Below, piece by piece: positions 36,845 through 46,178 of a stretch of DNA of 64,000 nt. This DNA comes from Flagellimonas eckloniae (lineage in GTDB: Bacteria; Bacteroidota; Bacteroidia; Flavobacteriales; Flavobacteriaceae): NCBI RefSeq assembly GCF_001413955.1, contig NZ_LCTZ01000002.1, forward strand, positions 2,776,501 to 2,840,500. The letters run 5' to 3'. A program made the translations under genes and the position numbers. The stretch's first letter is position 1. Each line of letters starts with the position of its first letter. The notes below the pieces were generated by a model. The model saw nothing but the letters and a program-made list of their open reading frames with translations. It was not told the DNA's origin and ran no database searches.

Positions 36845-38137
36845 TCAGGAATTCATCAATTCTTCAATTTCTTCAACCTCAATAGGGATATTCCGCATCA
36901 AATTAAAGGGCTCACCTTTTTCTTGGATAACCACATTATCCTCCAAACGAATGCCTATTCCTTCATCTGGAATATAAATGCCGGGTTCTACGGTAAAGAC
37001 CATATTGGCTTTCATTGGTGTTTTTAGCTCTCCGTAATCATGGGTGTCCAATCCAATATGATGACTGGTGCCGTGCATAAAATACTTTTTATACGCTGGC
37101 CACTTTTCATCCTCGCTTTGCACATCCGCCTTATCCAATAATCCCAATCCCAATAATTCTGAGGTCATTAGTTTACCCACTTCTTTATGATACTCGGCCC
37201 AAATGGTTCCAGGCACGAGAATTTTTGTGGCTTTATCTTTTACCCGAAGTACCGCCTTATAAACTGCTTTTTGTCGATCCGTAAACTTTCCATTGGCAGG
37301 AATGGTTCGGGTCATATCGCTAGAATAATTGGCGTACTCAGCCGCTACATCCATTAGAATCAAATCCCCATCTTTTACTTGTTGATTATTTTCTATATAA
37401 TGAAGTACATTGGCATTATTCCCAGCCGCAATAATTGGAGTATACGCAAACCCTTTGGAGCGATTTCTCACAAACTCATGAAGGTACTCCGCTTCCATTT
37501 CATATTCCCAGACTCCTGGCTTCGTAAATCCCAAAATTCTCCGAAATCCTTTTTCTGTAATATCGCAAGCCTGTTGCATCAAAGCTATTTCCTCAACCTC
37601 TTTTATGCCTCTGAGATGTTGTAAAATAGGGTTGCTTTTTGCCCATTGATGGGCGGGAAAATCCTGCTTGCATTTAGCAATAAAACGATCTTCACGGGTT
37701 TGGGTCTGAACCGATTGACGGTAATGCTCATTAGTATTGAAATAGATAGTATCCGCCTCTGTCATTAAATCAAAAAAGACTTTATCAAAATCAGAAAGCC
37801 AATAAATGGTTTGAATGCCAGAAACCTCCGTTGCTTTTTCCTTGGTCAATTTTTCACCTTCCCAAACAGCAATATGGGCATTTGTCTCACGAACAAACAA
37901 TACTTCCCTATGGCTTCTGCTCATAGCATCCGGAAAGAGTACCAAAATAGTTTCCTCTTGATCGGCCCCACTTAAATAAAAAATATCTCTGTGTTGCTCA
38001 AAGGGCATGGTGCTATCTGCACTAATGGGATAAATATCATTGGAATTAAATACCGCAATACTCTTTGGCTGCATTTGAGCCATAAATTTTTTGCGATTTT
38101 TTATAAAGAGCTGATTACTGATCTGTAGATACTTCAT
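36845..38137 (-). CDS. pepP: Xaa-Pro aminopeptidase (M24B, PepP type)
   Basis: 430 residues with N-terminal aminopeptidase-P domain and C-terminal pita-bread domain. The five metal ligands are visible: Asp in LMDVAAEYANYSSD (two), His in MHGTSHHIGLD, Glu in FTVEPGIYIP, and Glu in IGIRLEDNVVI. It removes N-terminal residues preceding proline. Cytosolic, no signal peptide. Its promoter has a textbook Bacteroidota arrangement. Confidence 0.94.
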   Translation of the reverse strand: MKYLQISNQLFIKNRKKFMAQMQPKSIAVFNSNDIYPISADSTMPFEQHRDIFYLSGADQEETILVLFPDAMSRSHREVLFVRETNAHIAVWEGEKLTKEKATEVSGIQTIYWLSDFDKVFFDLMTEADTIYFNTNEHYRQSVQTQTREDRFIAKCKQDFPAHQWAKSNPILQHLRGIKEVEEIALMQQACDITEKGFRRILGFTKPGVWEYEMEAEYLHEFVRNRSKGFAYTPIIAAGNNANVLHYIENNQQVKDGDLILMDVAAEYANYSSDMTRTIPANGKFTDRQKAVYKAVLRVKDKATKILVPGTIWAEYHKEVGKLMTSELLGLGLLDKADVQSEDEKWPAYKKYFMHGTSHHIGLDTHDYGELKTPMKANMVFTVEPGIYIPDEGIGIRLEDNVVIQEKGEPFNLMRNIPIEVEEIEELMNS

Positions 38138-38155
38138 TGAACCCTATTGTTTTCC

Positions 38156-38186
38156 CAAATGTAGAAATTTGGCTGTGGGGGCACAA
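38156..38186 (-). promoter_or_regulatory. Promoter of pepP
   Basis: Minus strand: TTG at 38186-38184, a 20-base spacer, then TACATTTG at 38163-38156, 18 bases before the start codon. This fits the Bacteroidota consensus TTG-N19/20-TAnnTTTG. Confidence 0.65.
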
Positions 38187-38190
38187 ACAA

Positions 38191-38215
38191 AAAAGGAGCC
38201 ATTTAGGCTCCTTTA
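38191..38215 (-). terminator. Rho-independent terminator of the glycine-rich protein gene
   Basis: AAAGGAGCC-ATTTA-GGCTCCTTT hairpin with a run of T on the minus strand, 19 bases after the stop at 38234. Confidence 0.88.
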
Positions 38216-38233
38216 TACTTTGTATAATTTTGA

Positions 38234-38515
38234 TTACTTGGACATGGCGCCTTTTATAGCACCAACAATGGCCATAATTACACCACCTCCAACGCCGCCT
38301 CCGGCAACACTTCCAAGAATTCCTGACAAATCCATTCCTCCATCGGTTCCTAAGCCGAGCATTCCAAGCAAATAACCTCCTAGTCCTCCACCAAGGATTC
38401 CAGAAATGGAATTCCCCAATGTTCCTAAGTTTAGTTTAGGCAATAATTTTGCTGCCAGGTTTCCACCAACAGCTCCAGAAATTAGTTGAATAATCAACGG
38501 TAAATACTCTTCCAT
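38234..38515 (-). CDS. Small glycine-rich membrane-associated protein
   Basis: 93 residues, very Gly/Leu/Ile-rich, e.g. NSISGILGGGLGGYLLGMLG and ILGSVAGGGVGGGVIMAIVG, giving two or three glycine-zipper-like hydrophobic helices. Similar short proteins are widespread in Bacteroidota. Function unknown; membrane association is inferred from composition. It has its own terminator, and GGAGG lies 21-25 bases upstream of the start. Confidence 0.75.
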   Translation of the reverse strand: MEEYLPLIIQLISGAVGGNLAAKLLPKLNLGTLGNSISGILGGGLGGYLLGMLGLGTDGGMDLSGILGSVAGGGVGGGVIMAIVGAIKGAMSK

Positions 38516-38692
38516 GTTTAAAATTTTAATGGTTATTGGAGGATAAATAAGTGATTTTTTGTCAATATTGCAAAAATTATGCTTTATAATTTACACTTTG
38601 TCAATTTTTATGAGCTAATGATTTCAATTTATCAGTTTGCTCCTGCGGTATCTTATTCATACCTTGACCAAAAGAATTAAACCCTGATTTTG

Positions 38693-41536
38693 ATGAGAAA
38701 CCTCCTGTTTTGTTGCTTGATTTTATTTTTCCAAACTGGTAATGCCCAGAAATCTCCTACCGCTTCACAAAAAGTAATGAATGCCTTGAAGCAAAAAAAT
38801 GAAATGGCCAAAACCTCATTGGTAAAAAACATCCCCTTAACAAATATTGGCCCCTCAGTAATGAGCGGGCGTGTGGTAGATTTAGAGGTAAACCCTCAAA
38901 ACCCTTCGGAGTTTTATGTAGCTTATGCCTCCGGCGGATTATGGCATACCTCTACCAACGGAATTTCATTTTCACCAATTCTGGATAATTCCAATACCCA
39001 AAATATTGGGGATATTGCGGTCGATTGGCCATCAGGCATTATTTGGGTGGGAACAGGAGAAAACAATTCTTCACGTTCTTCATATGCTGGAATTGGCATA
39101 TTAAAATCAACGGACAAAGGAAAAACATGGGAAAATATGGGCTTGCCTGATTCGCACCATATTGGCCGAATAATAATCAATCCAGATAATACCAACGAAG
39201 TGGTAATTGGCGTAACGGGTCACCTCTACTCTCCAAATCAAGAAAGAGGTATCTATAAAACCCGTGATGGCGGAAAAACATGGCAACAGACCCTTTTTGT
39301 GAATGAAACTACGGGAATTATTGATGTGGCCCATGCTCCTAACAGTTTCAATATTCAGTATGCAGCAGCTTGGGAAAAAGATAGAAAAGCGTGGAACTTT
39401 AAAGGTAATGGCCCTGCTTCAGCAATTTATAAAAGTATTGATAGTGGTGATAGTTGGACTTTGTCCTCAACACCTGAAAGTGGATTTCCAACAGGGGAAG
39501 GTGTAGGTAGAATTGGATTTGCGGTTTTTGATGATAAAACCGTTTACGCAGTTCATGATAGTCAGTTTAGAAGAAAAAAAGGATCCACTGAGAAAAAGGA
39601 AGGGCTTACCAAGGACGATTTTAAAACAATGGATACTAAAACGTTCCTTGCCCTTGATAATAAAAAGTTAAATGAATACCTAAAATCAAATGGATTTCAA
39701 GAAAAATATAAGGCCGAAAATGTAAAACAAATGGTGCGAAGCAGCGCGGTGCAACCTGTTGATTTGGCCAAGTACTTGGAAAATGCCAATTCCGCCTTGT
39801 TCGATACTCCTGTTGTTGGCGCAGAAGTATACCGAAGTGATGATGCTGGTGTCACCTGGAAAAAAATGAATGAAAATTATATAGACGATTTGTTCTATAG
39901 CTATGGATATTATTTTGCCCAAATTCGTGTTGACCCCAACCACAAAGACCATATTTATTTAGCCGGTGTACCCTTGATCAAATCTGAAGATGGTGGAAAT
40001 ACCTTTGCATCTATTAGCAAAGAAAATGTACATGCCGATCACCATGCGCTTTGGATAAATCCAAAACAACCCGGACACTTAATCAATGGAAATGATGGTG
40101 GTGTGAATATCACGTATGATGATGGACATAGTTGGATGAAGAACAACTCCCCAACCGTTGGTCAGTTCTACGCCATCAATGTAGACCATGAAAAACCGTA
40201 TAATGTTTATGGTGGATTACAGGATAATGGCGTTTGGAAAGGTGTCCACAACAACAAGGAGGACCGTAAATGGCAGCAAACCGGAAAAAATCCGTGGCAG
40301 ACTATAATGGGTGGCGATGGTATGCAAGTACAAATTGACAACAGAAATTCCAATATTGTTTACACTGGTTTTCAGTTTGGAAACTACTACCGGTTGGATT
40401 TGGAAAATAACAAACGAAAATACATTCAACCCAAACATGAATTGGGAGAATCCCCATATCGATTCAATTGGCAAACTCCAATTTTACTATCGAAACACAA
40501 TCAGGACATTTTGTATTTAGGGGGCAACAAATTACATCGCTCCTTAAACCAAGGAGATGATTGGGAAGTGATTTCTGATGACCTAACCCAGGGCGGAAAA
40601 AAAGGCAATGTAGCCTATGGAACCTTAACAACTATTTCGGAATCCCCTTTTAAATTTGGGTTGATTTACACAGGAAGTGATGATGGGCTGGTTCACGTTT
40701 CAAAAAATGGCGGAGGAAGTTGGGAAAATACATCCAGCACCCTTCCAAAAAATCTATGGGTTAGCGAAGTGGCAGCTTCCCAACATAAAAAAGAACGTGT
40801 CTATACTACATTGAATGGTTATCGCTTTGACGATTTTACACCTTATATCTATGTTAGTGAAGATTATGGAAAGAACTGGAAGAGCATAGCGAATAACATT
40901 CCCACTTCACCTGTGAATGCTTTGGTTGAGGATCCACAAAATGAAGATGTACTTTTTGTAGGTACGGACAATGGTCTTTATGTTTCTTTCAACCGTGGAG
41001 ATTCTTGGGAATTGCTCCAAAATGGTATACCCAATGTAGCTGTCCACGATTTGGTAATTCAACCAGAAGTCAAGCACTTATTAATAGGAACCCATGGCCG
41101 AAGCATTTATAAAGTGGATATCTCTGCTTTACAGCAAATGAATTCAGAAGTTTTGTCCGATGAGTTGGTAGTTTTCAATGTAGATAACATTAAGCACAAC
41201 AAACAATGGGGCAATTCGTGGAGTTCTTGGGCAAAACCGGATACTCCTGGATTGGATTTTTCATTTTATTGCGCCAAGCCTGGAACCTATGTTGCTAAAA
41301 TCTTAACCATAAATGGTATAGAAGTCAGTTTTACTGAGGTGGCTGCTGAACAAGGAATAAATATCATCTCATATGATTTAGCTTTCTCCAAAAAAGGGAA
41401 AGGCAACTTTTTAAAGAAGAACAAAATGAAATTGACCGAAGCCAAAAATGGCAAGACATATTTGCCCAAAGGAACCTATGTAGCAGAAATTTCTGGAAAT
41501 GGAAGTGTTGAAAAACTTGAATTTAAAATAGAATAA
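38693..41536 (+). CDS. Exported BNR/sortilin-type repeat protein
   Basis: 947 residues from ATG at 38693 (a TTG directly before is in frame). Signal peptide to FFQTGNAQK. The chain has repeated Asp-box/BNR motifs (STDKGKTWENMG, TRDGGKTWQQTL, SDDAGVTWKKMN, SKNGGGSWENTS, SEDYGKNWKSIA, SFNRGDSWELLQ), typical of two consecutive propellers of the Vps10/sortilin and exo-xyloglucanase type, and ends in a ~120-residue beta-rich domain. No sialidase Arg triad is evident. The protein is often annotated as glycosyl hydrolase, but the enzyme function is unproven. It precedes the thuA-like gene by 11 bases. Confidence 0.88.
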   Translation: MRNLLFCCLILFFQTGNAQKSPTASQKVMNALKQKNEMAKTSLVKNIPLTNIGPSVMSGRVVDLEVNPQNPSEFYVAYASGGLWHTSTNGISFSPILDNSNTQNIGDIAVDWPSGIIWVGTGENNSSRSSYAGIGILKSTDKGKTWENMGLPDSHHIGRIIINPDNTNEVVIGVTGHLYSPNQERGIYKTRDGGKTWQQTLFVNETTGIIDVAHAPNSFNIQYAAAWEKDRKAWNFKGNGPASAIYKSIDSGDSWTLSSTPESGFPTGEGVGRIGFAVFDDKTVYAVHDSQFRRKKGSTEKKEGLTKDDFKTMDTKTFLALDNKKLNEYLKSNGFQEKYKAENVKQMVRSSAVQPVDLAKYLENANSALFDTPVVGAEVYRSDDAGVTWKKMNENYIDDLFYSYGYYFAQIRVDPNHKDHIYLAGVPLIKSEDGGNTFASISKENVHADHHALWINPKQPGHLINGNDGGVNITYDDGHSWMKNNSPTVGQFYAINVDHEKPYNVYGGLQDNGVWKGVHNNKEDRKWQQTGKNPWQTIMGGDGMQVQIDNRNSNIVYTGFQFGNYYRLDLENNKRKYIQPKHELGESPYRFNWQTPILLSKHNQDILYLGGNKLHRSLNQGDDWEVISDDLTQGGKKGNVAYGTLTTISESPFKFGLIYTGSDDGLVHVSKNGGGSWENTSSTLPKNLWVSEVAASQHKKERVYTTLNGYRFDDFTPYIYVSEDYGKNWKSIANNIPTSPVNALVEDPQNEDVLFVGTDNGLYVSFNRGDSWELLQNGIPNVAVHDLVIQPEVKHLLIGTHGRSIYKVDISALQQMNSEVLSDELVVFNVDNIKHNKQWGNSWSSWAKPDTPGLDFSFYCAKPGTYVAKILTINGIEVSFTEVAAEQGINIISYDLAFSKKGKGNFLKKNKMKLTEAKNGKTYLPKGTYVAEISGNGSVEKLEFKIE

Positions 41537-41547
41537 ATTAAAGCATA

Positions 41548-42540
41548 ATGTTATCTAAAATGAAGTATTTGTTGCCAATGTTAACCTTTATCCTTTTGGT
41601 ACATTCAATGGCTGCACAAACGGAAAAAGCAAACTCCAAGTCAATAAAAGTTCTTATTGTTGATGGCCAGAACAATCATGTACAATGGCCTAAAATTACT
41701 TCCATGTTAAAAGATTATATGGAAGAAACCAATTTGTTTACGGTATCCGTAGCGCGAACTTTCTATACCTGGAAAGGAGAAGAGTTTATCGCTTCATTCC
41801 CAATTGATGGAGTTTCTACAACCACAGCTTTGGAAAAACCTAAAACCGACCCAGATTTCAGTCCAAATTTTTCTGAATACGATGTAATCATCTGCAATTT
41901 TGGTTGGAATGCAGCTCCATGGGCAACAGAAACACAAAAGGCCTTTGAGTCTTATATGGATGCAGGCGGAGGCTTGGTAGTTTTTCACGCTGCCGATAAC
42001 TCATTCCCCAAATGGCCTGCCTACAACCGAATGATTGGTTTAGGAGGCTGGGGCAATCGCACTGAAAAAGATGGCCCCTATGTGTATTACAATGATGCCG
42101 GTGAATTGATTCGAGATAAATCCCCAGGTAAAGGAGGTGCCCATGGTCCACAAAGTGAATATGCCATTCGAGTCAGGAATACCGAGCACCCTATTACCAA
42201 AGGGCTACCAATGGAATGGATGCACACCAAAGATGAATTGTACAATAGCTTGCGAGGTCCCGCTGAAAACATGGAAGTTTTAGCAACAGCCTATGCTTCC
42301 AAAGAAAACAAAGGTACTGGACGGCATGAACCAGCTTTAATGGCACTTACCTATGGCAAAGGACGTATCTTCCATAGTATAATGGGGCATGCGGATTACT
42401 CTGTATCATGCGTAGGGTTTCTCACCACATTTTTAAGAGGGACAGAATGGGCCGCAACTGGAAAAGTTACACAGGCTATCCCGAATGATTTTCCTTCAGC
42501 AAAAAATTCCAGTAGCAGGACGGCCCCGACAAAGAAATAG
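41548..42540 (+). CDS. ThuA domain-containing exported protein
   Basis: 330 residues with a signal peptide ending near LVHSMAAQT. ThuA (trehalose-utilisation, class I glutamine-amidotransferase-like fold) motifs: KVLIVDGQNNHVQWPKI, YDVIICNFGW, GGGLVVFHAADNSF, YGKGRIFHSIMGH. The GATase Cys is absent, as usual in ThuA. Bacteroidota ThuA proteins act in sugar metabolism or on secreted glycans. It probably shares an operon with the BNR protein. An ATG 12 bases downstream is also possible. Confidence 0.9.
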   Translation: MLSKMKYLLPMLTFILLVHSMAAQTEKANSKSIKVLIVDGQNNHVQWPKITSMLKDYMEETNLFTVSVARTFYTWKGEEFIASFPIDGVSTTTALEKPKTDPDFSPNFSEYDVIICNFGWNAAPWATETQKAFESYMDAGGGLVVFHAADNSFPKWPAYNRMIGLGGWGNRTEKDGPYVYYNDAGELIRDKSPGKGGAHGPQSEYAIRVRNTEHPITKGLPMEWMHTKDELYNSLRGPAENMEVLATAYASKENKGTGRHEPALMALTYGKGRIFHSIMGHADYSVSCVGFLTTFLRGTEWAATGKVTQAIPNDFPSAKNSSSRTAPTKK

Positions 42541-42572
42541 TCGTTTTAAAATACCTTCCTAAAAAGAAAATT

Positions 42573-42962
42573 ATGCAGCTGTCATTAAGTATTCCAGCAT
42601 TATTGTTCCCTGCCATTTCTCTGACCATGTTGGCGTACAATGCGCGATACTTGGCCATCGCTGCCCTAATCAGACAATTACACAAAGAGTTTGAAGCAAC
42701 AGCAGGCTCACCTCTTGAACGTCAAATTACCCAACTGCGAAAACGGTTAAGCATTATTAAAAACATGCAGGCAAGCGCCATTGTCAGTTTTCTACTTTCA
42801 GCTGTCTCCATGTTCCTAATCTATGTAGAGCTGAATGTCTGGGCAAATATTATATTCGGCATCAGTTTGATAGCACTGATGATTTCCTTGTTTTTATCAT
42901 TGATTGAGGTTCAATTGTCAACCAAAGCTTTGGGAATACAATTGAAAAATATGCAGAAATAA
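42573..42962 (+). CDS. DUF2721 membrane protein
   Basis: 129 residues: an N-terminal helix (SIPALLFPAISLTMLAYNAR), a charged cytosolic stretch with RQITQLRKRLSII, then two hydrophobic helices (VSFLLSAVSMFLIYVEL; IIFGISLIALMISLFLSL). This matches DUF2721. Function unknown. It lies 32 bases after thuA. Confidence 0.85.
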   Translation: MQLSLSIPALLFPAISLTMLAYNARYLAIAALIRQLHKEFEATAGSPLERQITQLRKRLSIIKNMQASAIVSFLLSAVSMFLIYVELNVWANIIFGISLIALMISLFLSLIEVQLSTKALGIQLKNMQK

Positions 42963-42985
42963 AACTAAACAACTACAACCATACC

Positions 42986-44164
42986 ATGCAAACGGACCGA
43001 AGAAAACGCATCAAATCCATTGATATGTTGCGAGGACTTGTAATGATCATTATGGCACTCGATCATGTCCGTGATTACTTTCACTATGATGCTTTCTTTT
43101 TTGACCCAACCGATTTAACAAAAACAAATGTTGCCTTATTTTGGACTCGTTTTGTCACCCATTTTTGCGCGCCAGTTTTTGTTTTCTTAGCGGGAACCTC
43201 AGCCTTTTTTGTTGGCCAACGCAGGGATAAAAAATCATTGTCCATTTGGTTGTTAAAAAGAGGGCTATGGTTACTTATTGCGGAGCTAACCATAATAAAA
43301 TTGGCATGGATGTTCCAATTGGATTATACTACCACATTATTACAGGTTATCTGGGTATTGGGTATGAGCATGATTTTTTTGGCTGGCTTCATCTATTTTC
43401 CAAAGAAATTAATGATTGTATTGGCAATTATTGTGGTATGCGGTCATAATCTCCTCGATTCAATAGCTCCAACCACGCCAATATCTTCAGGAATTTGGAC
43501 TTTTTTACACGTTTTTAATATTGTTGATCTAGGAGGTTTTCAGGTTTTTGTGGGTTACCCTTTGATTCCTTGGATATTTGTAATGCCTCTTGGCTATTAT
43601 TTTGGTGAATTATATAAACCTTCGGTTGATTCTAAATTCAGAATAAAACGATTGTTTCAATTAGGCTTGGGTCTAACACTTTTATTTTTTGTGCTCCGTA
43701 TGATTAACATATACGGAGATCCATATACGTGGTCCCAACAAGAATCTTTTGGATTAACCATAGCCTCTTTTTTTAATATCACCAAATATCCTCCATCATT
43801 GTTTTATTTGCTGATAACCTTAGGACCCTCCATTATTTTCCTAGCACTGGCGGAACGTTGGCAGGGAAAGTTAACGGACAGGTTAGTTGTTATTGGCAGA
43901 GTACCCATGTTTTTTTACATAGTACACATCTATGTGATTCATTTTTTTGCGGTACTTGCCGCACTGGCAACAGGTTTTAGTTTTTCTGATATGACAATAG
44001 ATATTTGGGTAACACTACAACCAGAACTCCAAGGATATGGATTTAATCTTTGGATTGTTTATCTTATTTGGATTATTTTGACAATTGCCATGTATCCCAT
44101 TTGTAGTTGGTACAATGATTATAAGACCGCCCATAGAGAAAAATGGTGGTTGAGTTATTTATAA
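42986..44164 (+). CDS. DUF1624/heparan-alpha-glucosaminide acetyltransferase-like membrane protein
   Basis: 392 residues, ~10 transmembrane helices. The N-terminus RIKSIDMLRGLVMIIMALDHVRD is the DUF1624/YeiB-HGSNAT signature, with the family His in ALDHVRDYFH and FAPVF-like THFCAPVFVFLAGTSAFF. The family includes acyl transferases that move acetyl or other groups across a membrane, but substrates in bacteria are mostly unknown. Spacing to DUF2721 is 23 bases. Confidence 0.85.
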   Translation: MQTDRRKRIKSIDMLRGLVMIIMALDHVRDYFHYDAFFFDPTDLTKTNVALFWTRFVTHFCAPVFVFLAGTSAFFVGQRRDKKSLSIWLLKRGLWLLIAELTIIKLAWMFQLDYTTTLLQVIWVLGMSMIFLAGFIYFPKKLMIVLAIIVVCGHNLLDSIAPTTPISSGIWTFLHVFNIVDLGGFQVFVGYPLIPWIFVMPLGYYFGELYKPSVDSKFRIKRLFQLGLGLTLLFFVLRMINIYGDPYTWSQQESFGLTIASFFNITKYPPSLFYLLITLGPSIIFLALAERWQGKLTDRLVVIGRVPMFFYIVHIYVIHFFAVLAALATGFSFSDMTIDIWVTLQPELQGYGFNLWIVYLIWIILTIAMYPICSWYNDYKTAHREKWWLSYL

Positions 44165-44221
44165 GCAACTTATCCGCTAGTTTGCATCTATAAAGTGTTT
44201 GTTGATTACATATTTTTTCGC

Positions 44222-44686
44222 ATGAAAAGGATATTCATTTTCAGCCTATTCCCATTACTTTTTCTATCCTGTAGTAAGGATTTGGAACAAGGAAGAGAAT
44301 CCTTGATCGGGACATGGAAAGTTACATACATTAAATCCAGTTATGGGGAATTTTTCACCAATGGTGCTGGCTCAACCGAGGTCCTTGAGGAAGATGGTGA
44401 TTTAGGAACATTTATTTTTAATGAAACAACGGTTGATTTTGATTTTGTAAGAAACGACACCTTGTATGCAGGAAGCGCACTATGGAATCTGGATCTGGAA
44501 AAGATACGATCAGGATTTTTCCGTGAGAACTCCTTTACCCTATCCATTGAAGAGAATTTTATTTTTGATGCCCAGTTTGGGAATGCTACCAGGAATGCTG
44601 AAAAAAACGCCACCACTCTTTCACTTTTTGAATTCCCCATGGAAGGCCCCGGGGTGGCCATTGAAATGGAGTTAAGCAAGTTTTAG
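44222..44686 (+). CDS. Lipocalin-like lipoprotein
   Basis: 154 residues from ATG at 44222, giving the signal MKRIFIFSLFPLLFLSC (Cys17) followed by SKDLEQG; an ATG-like start 27 bases earlier would spoil the signal. The mature part begins LIGTWKVTYI, the usual opening of lipocalin-like Bacteroidota lipoproteins, and continues in beta strands. Ligand unknown. Confidence 0.75.
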   Translation: MKRIFIFSLFPLLFLSCSKDLEQGRESLIGTWKVTYIKSSYGEFFTNGAGSTEVLEEDGDLGTFIFNETTVDFDFVRNDTLYAGSALWNLDLEKIRSGFFRENSFTLSIEENFIFDAQFGNATRNAEKNATTLSLFEFPMEGPGVAIEMELSKF

Positions 44687-44794
44687 TATTCAAAACGTGT
44701 AAGAAACTTTCATCTATACAGCAATCCTTTACTTTCAATAAAAATCAATGATTATTAATATCTTTACCTTCCTTTTTTAAATACAGTTTTAGCT

Positions 44795-45220
44795 ATGAAA
44801 CGTGTTAGGGACATTGAATTTTTTAAGAACATTAAAGAAATTAGAGAATACGAATTTGGGATATTCTATTTTTTTGATGGTCTTGTAATATCCGAAATGA
44901 AAGAGGGCGTGACAATGGATTGGAACATGGCCAAGAAAGCTGTTGCTGCTGCCCATGAAGTTATTGGAGAGGATAAACCCATTGCCTATATCTCCAATCG
45001 CATCAATAATTATTATGTAGTGCCATCAGATTGGGTCAAATTCTACAAAAATAGACATCAACTTAATTTTTACTCCGTGGTAGGCAGTACTAAGGGGAGC
45101 TTTGCTAGTTTGATTCTCGAGCGCATGTTCTTTCAAAACTCCATTAAACAGTTTTCAGATTTAGAGGAAGCTATTGCATGGAGTCTTGCCAAAATTGAAG
45201 AACAAAAAGAATTGGCATAG
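44795..45220 (+). CDS. STAS/SpoIIAA-like cytosolic protein
   Basis: 141 residues, no signal. Pattern of a SpoIIAA-like (STAS/SEC14-like) alpha-beta fold: GIFYFFDGLVISEM, then a helix WNMAKKAVAAAHEVIG, strand PIAYISNRINNYYVVPSDW, and GSTKGSFASLILERMFF. Related Flavobacteriia proteins are annotated STAS domain-containing. No catalytic residues are evident. Convergent with the hydrolase gene with 4 bases between. Confidence 0.65.
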   Translation: MKRVRDIEFFKNIKEIREYEFGIFYFFDGLVISEMKEGVTMDWNMAKKAVAAAHEVIGEDKPIAYISNRINNYYVVPSDWVKFYKNRHQLNFYSVVGSTKGSFASLILERMFFQNSIKQFSDLEEAIAWSLAKIEEQKELA

Positions 45221-45224
45221 GGGT

Positions 45225-46178
45225 TTATTTGCCAATATGAAACAATGCATCTCCCTGATTTACCACAGCTTGGTTATTAATACAAAACACATATCCATCG
45301 AAGGGAGCTTTGATTTTTTTGCTTTTTTTGGCGTAAGTGTCCGTAATAGTTCCCAAAACCTCATCTTTGGCAATAGCGCTACCATTTTTTACTGCAGGAA
45401 TAAACATTCCCGCTCTAGATGCTCGAATCCATCGTGTTGCTTCAACCCGAACTGAAGTCTTTTTTGGCACTTTCCCTGAAAGCATTTGACAACCGATCAA
45501 AATGTTTTTTACTCCTTGAATACCTGTTTTTATCGATTGCTCATCAAATCGCATACTTTCTCCAGCTTCATAAACAACAATTGGTTTTTCCATTTTAAAG
45601 GCTGTTTTCCTAAAAGAGCCTGCTATCAAGCGTGAAGAAAAATGAAAAGGTGCATTAAACAGCAATGCCAACTCTTTGCTTTTTTCGTCTTCCAAAGTAA
45701 ATCTAATTTGCGGAAAATTGTTACGGAGGCCACCACCCGTATGCAGATCAACCCCAAAATCTATTTGTGGTAAAATTTCATTGGTATAATGATAGGCAAT
45801 CCTACTTGCCAATGATCCAGTTCTACTTCCAGGAAAGCTTCTATTTACATCCTTGCCATCCGGCACATCTCTGGAGAAGTGAATAAATCCAAAAATATTT
45901 AGAATTGGAACCACAATAACAGCTCCTTTCTTAATTTTAAACTGGCTATCCTGAAGTAGCCTCCTCAATGTTTCCACGCCATTTATTTCATCCCCATGAA
46001 GACCAGCTTGCAGCAAAACTGTAGGGCCCGCTTTTTTTCCATTAAAAACATGAACAGGAATATCGATTAATGTCCCAGTTGGTAAACGTGCAATATTGAT
46101 TTTCACCAACTTGTTTTCCCCAGGTGAAATCGTCTCTCCATTTATGACAATAACTTTATTTTCTTCGTCTGCGGCCAT
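45225..46178 (-). CDS. Succinylglutamate desuccinylase/aspartoacylase family hydrolase
   Basis: 317 residues from ATG at 46178, overlapping the end of the rimK-type gene by 23 bases. M14-type zinc ligands: LHGDEINGVETLRR (HxxE) and VDLHTGGG. The nearest functional groups remove acyl groups from glutamate, aspartate or related N-acyl substrates. Overlap with a RimK-type ligase suggests that both act on the same amide or peptide, making and cleaving it. That pairing is inferred; substrate unknown. An in-frame TTG 12 bases upstream is less likely. Confidence 0.88.
   Translation of the reverse strand: MAADEENKVIVINGETISPGENKLVKINIARLPTGTLIDIPVHVFNGKKAGPTVLLQAGLHGDEINGVETLRRLLQDSQFKIKKGAVIVVPILNIFGFIHFSRDVPDGKDVNRSFPGSRTGSLASRIAYHYTNEILPQIDFGVDLHTGGGLRNNFPQIRFTLEDEKSKELALLFNAPFHFSSRLIAGSFRKTAFKMEKPIVVYEAGESMRFDEQSIKTGIQGVKNILIGCQMLSGKVPKKTSVRVEATRWIRASRAGMFIPAVKNGSAIAKDEVLGTITDTYAKKSKKIKAPFDGYVFCINNQAVVNQGDALFHIGK

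Noticed and set aside
38690..38692. TTG start for the BNR-repeat protein
   Set aside because: The ATG immediately following gives the same signal peptide and is the more usual start.
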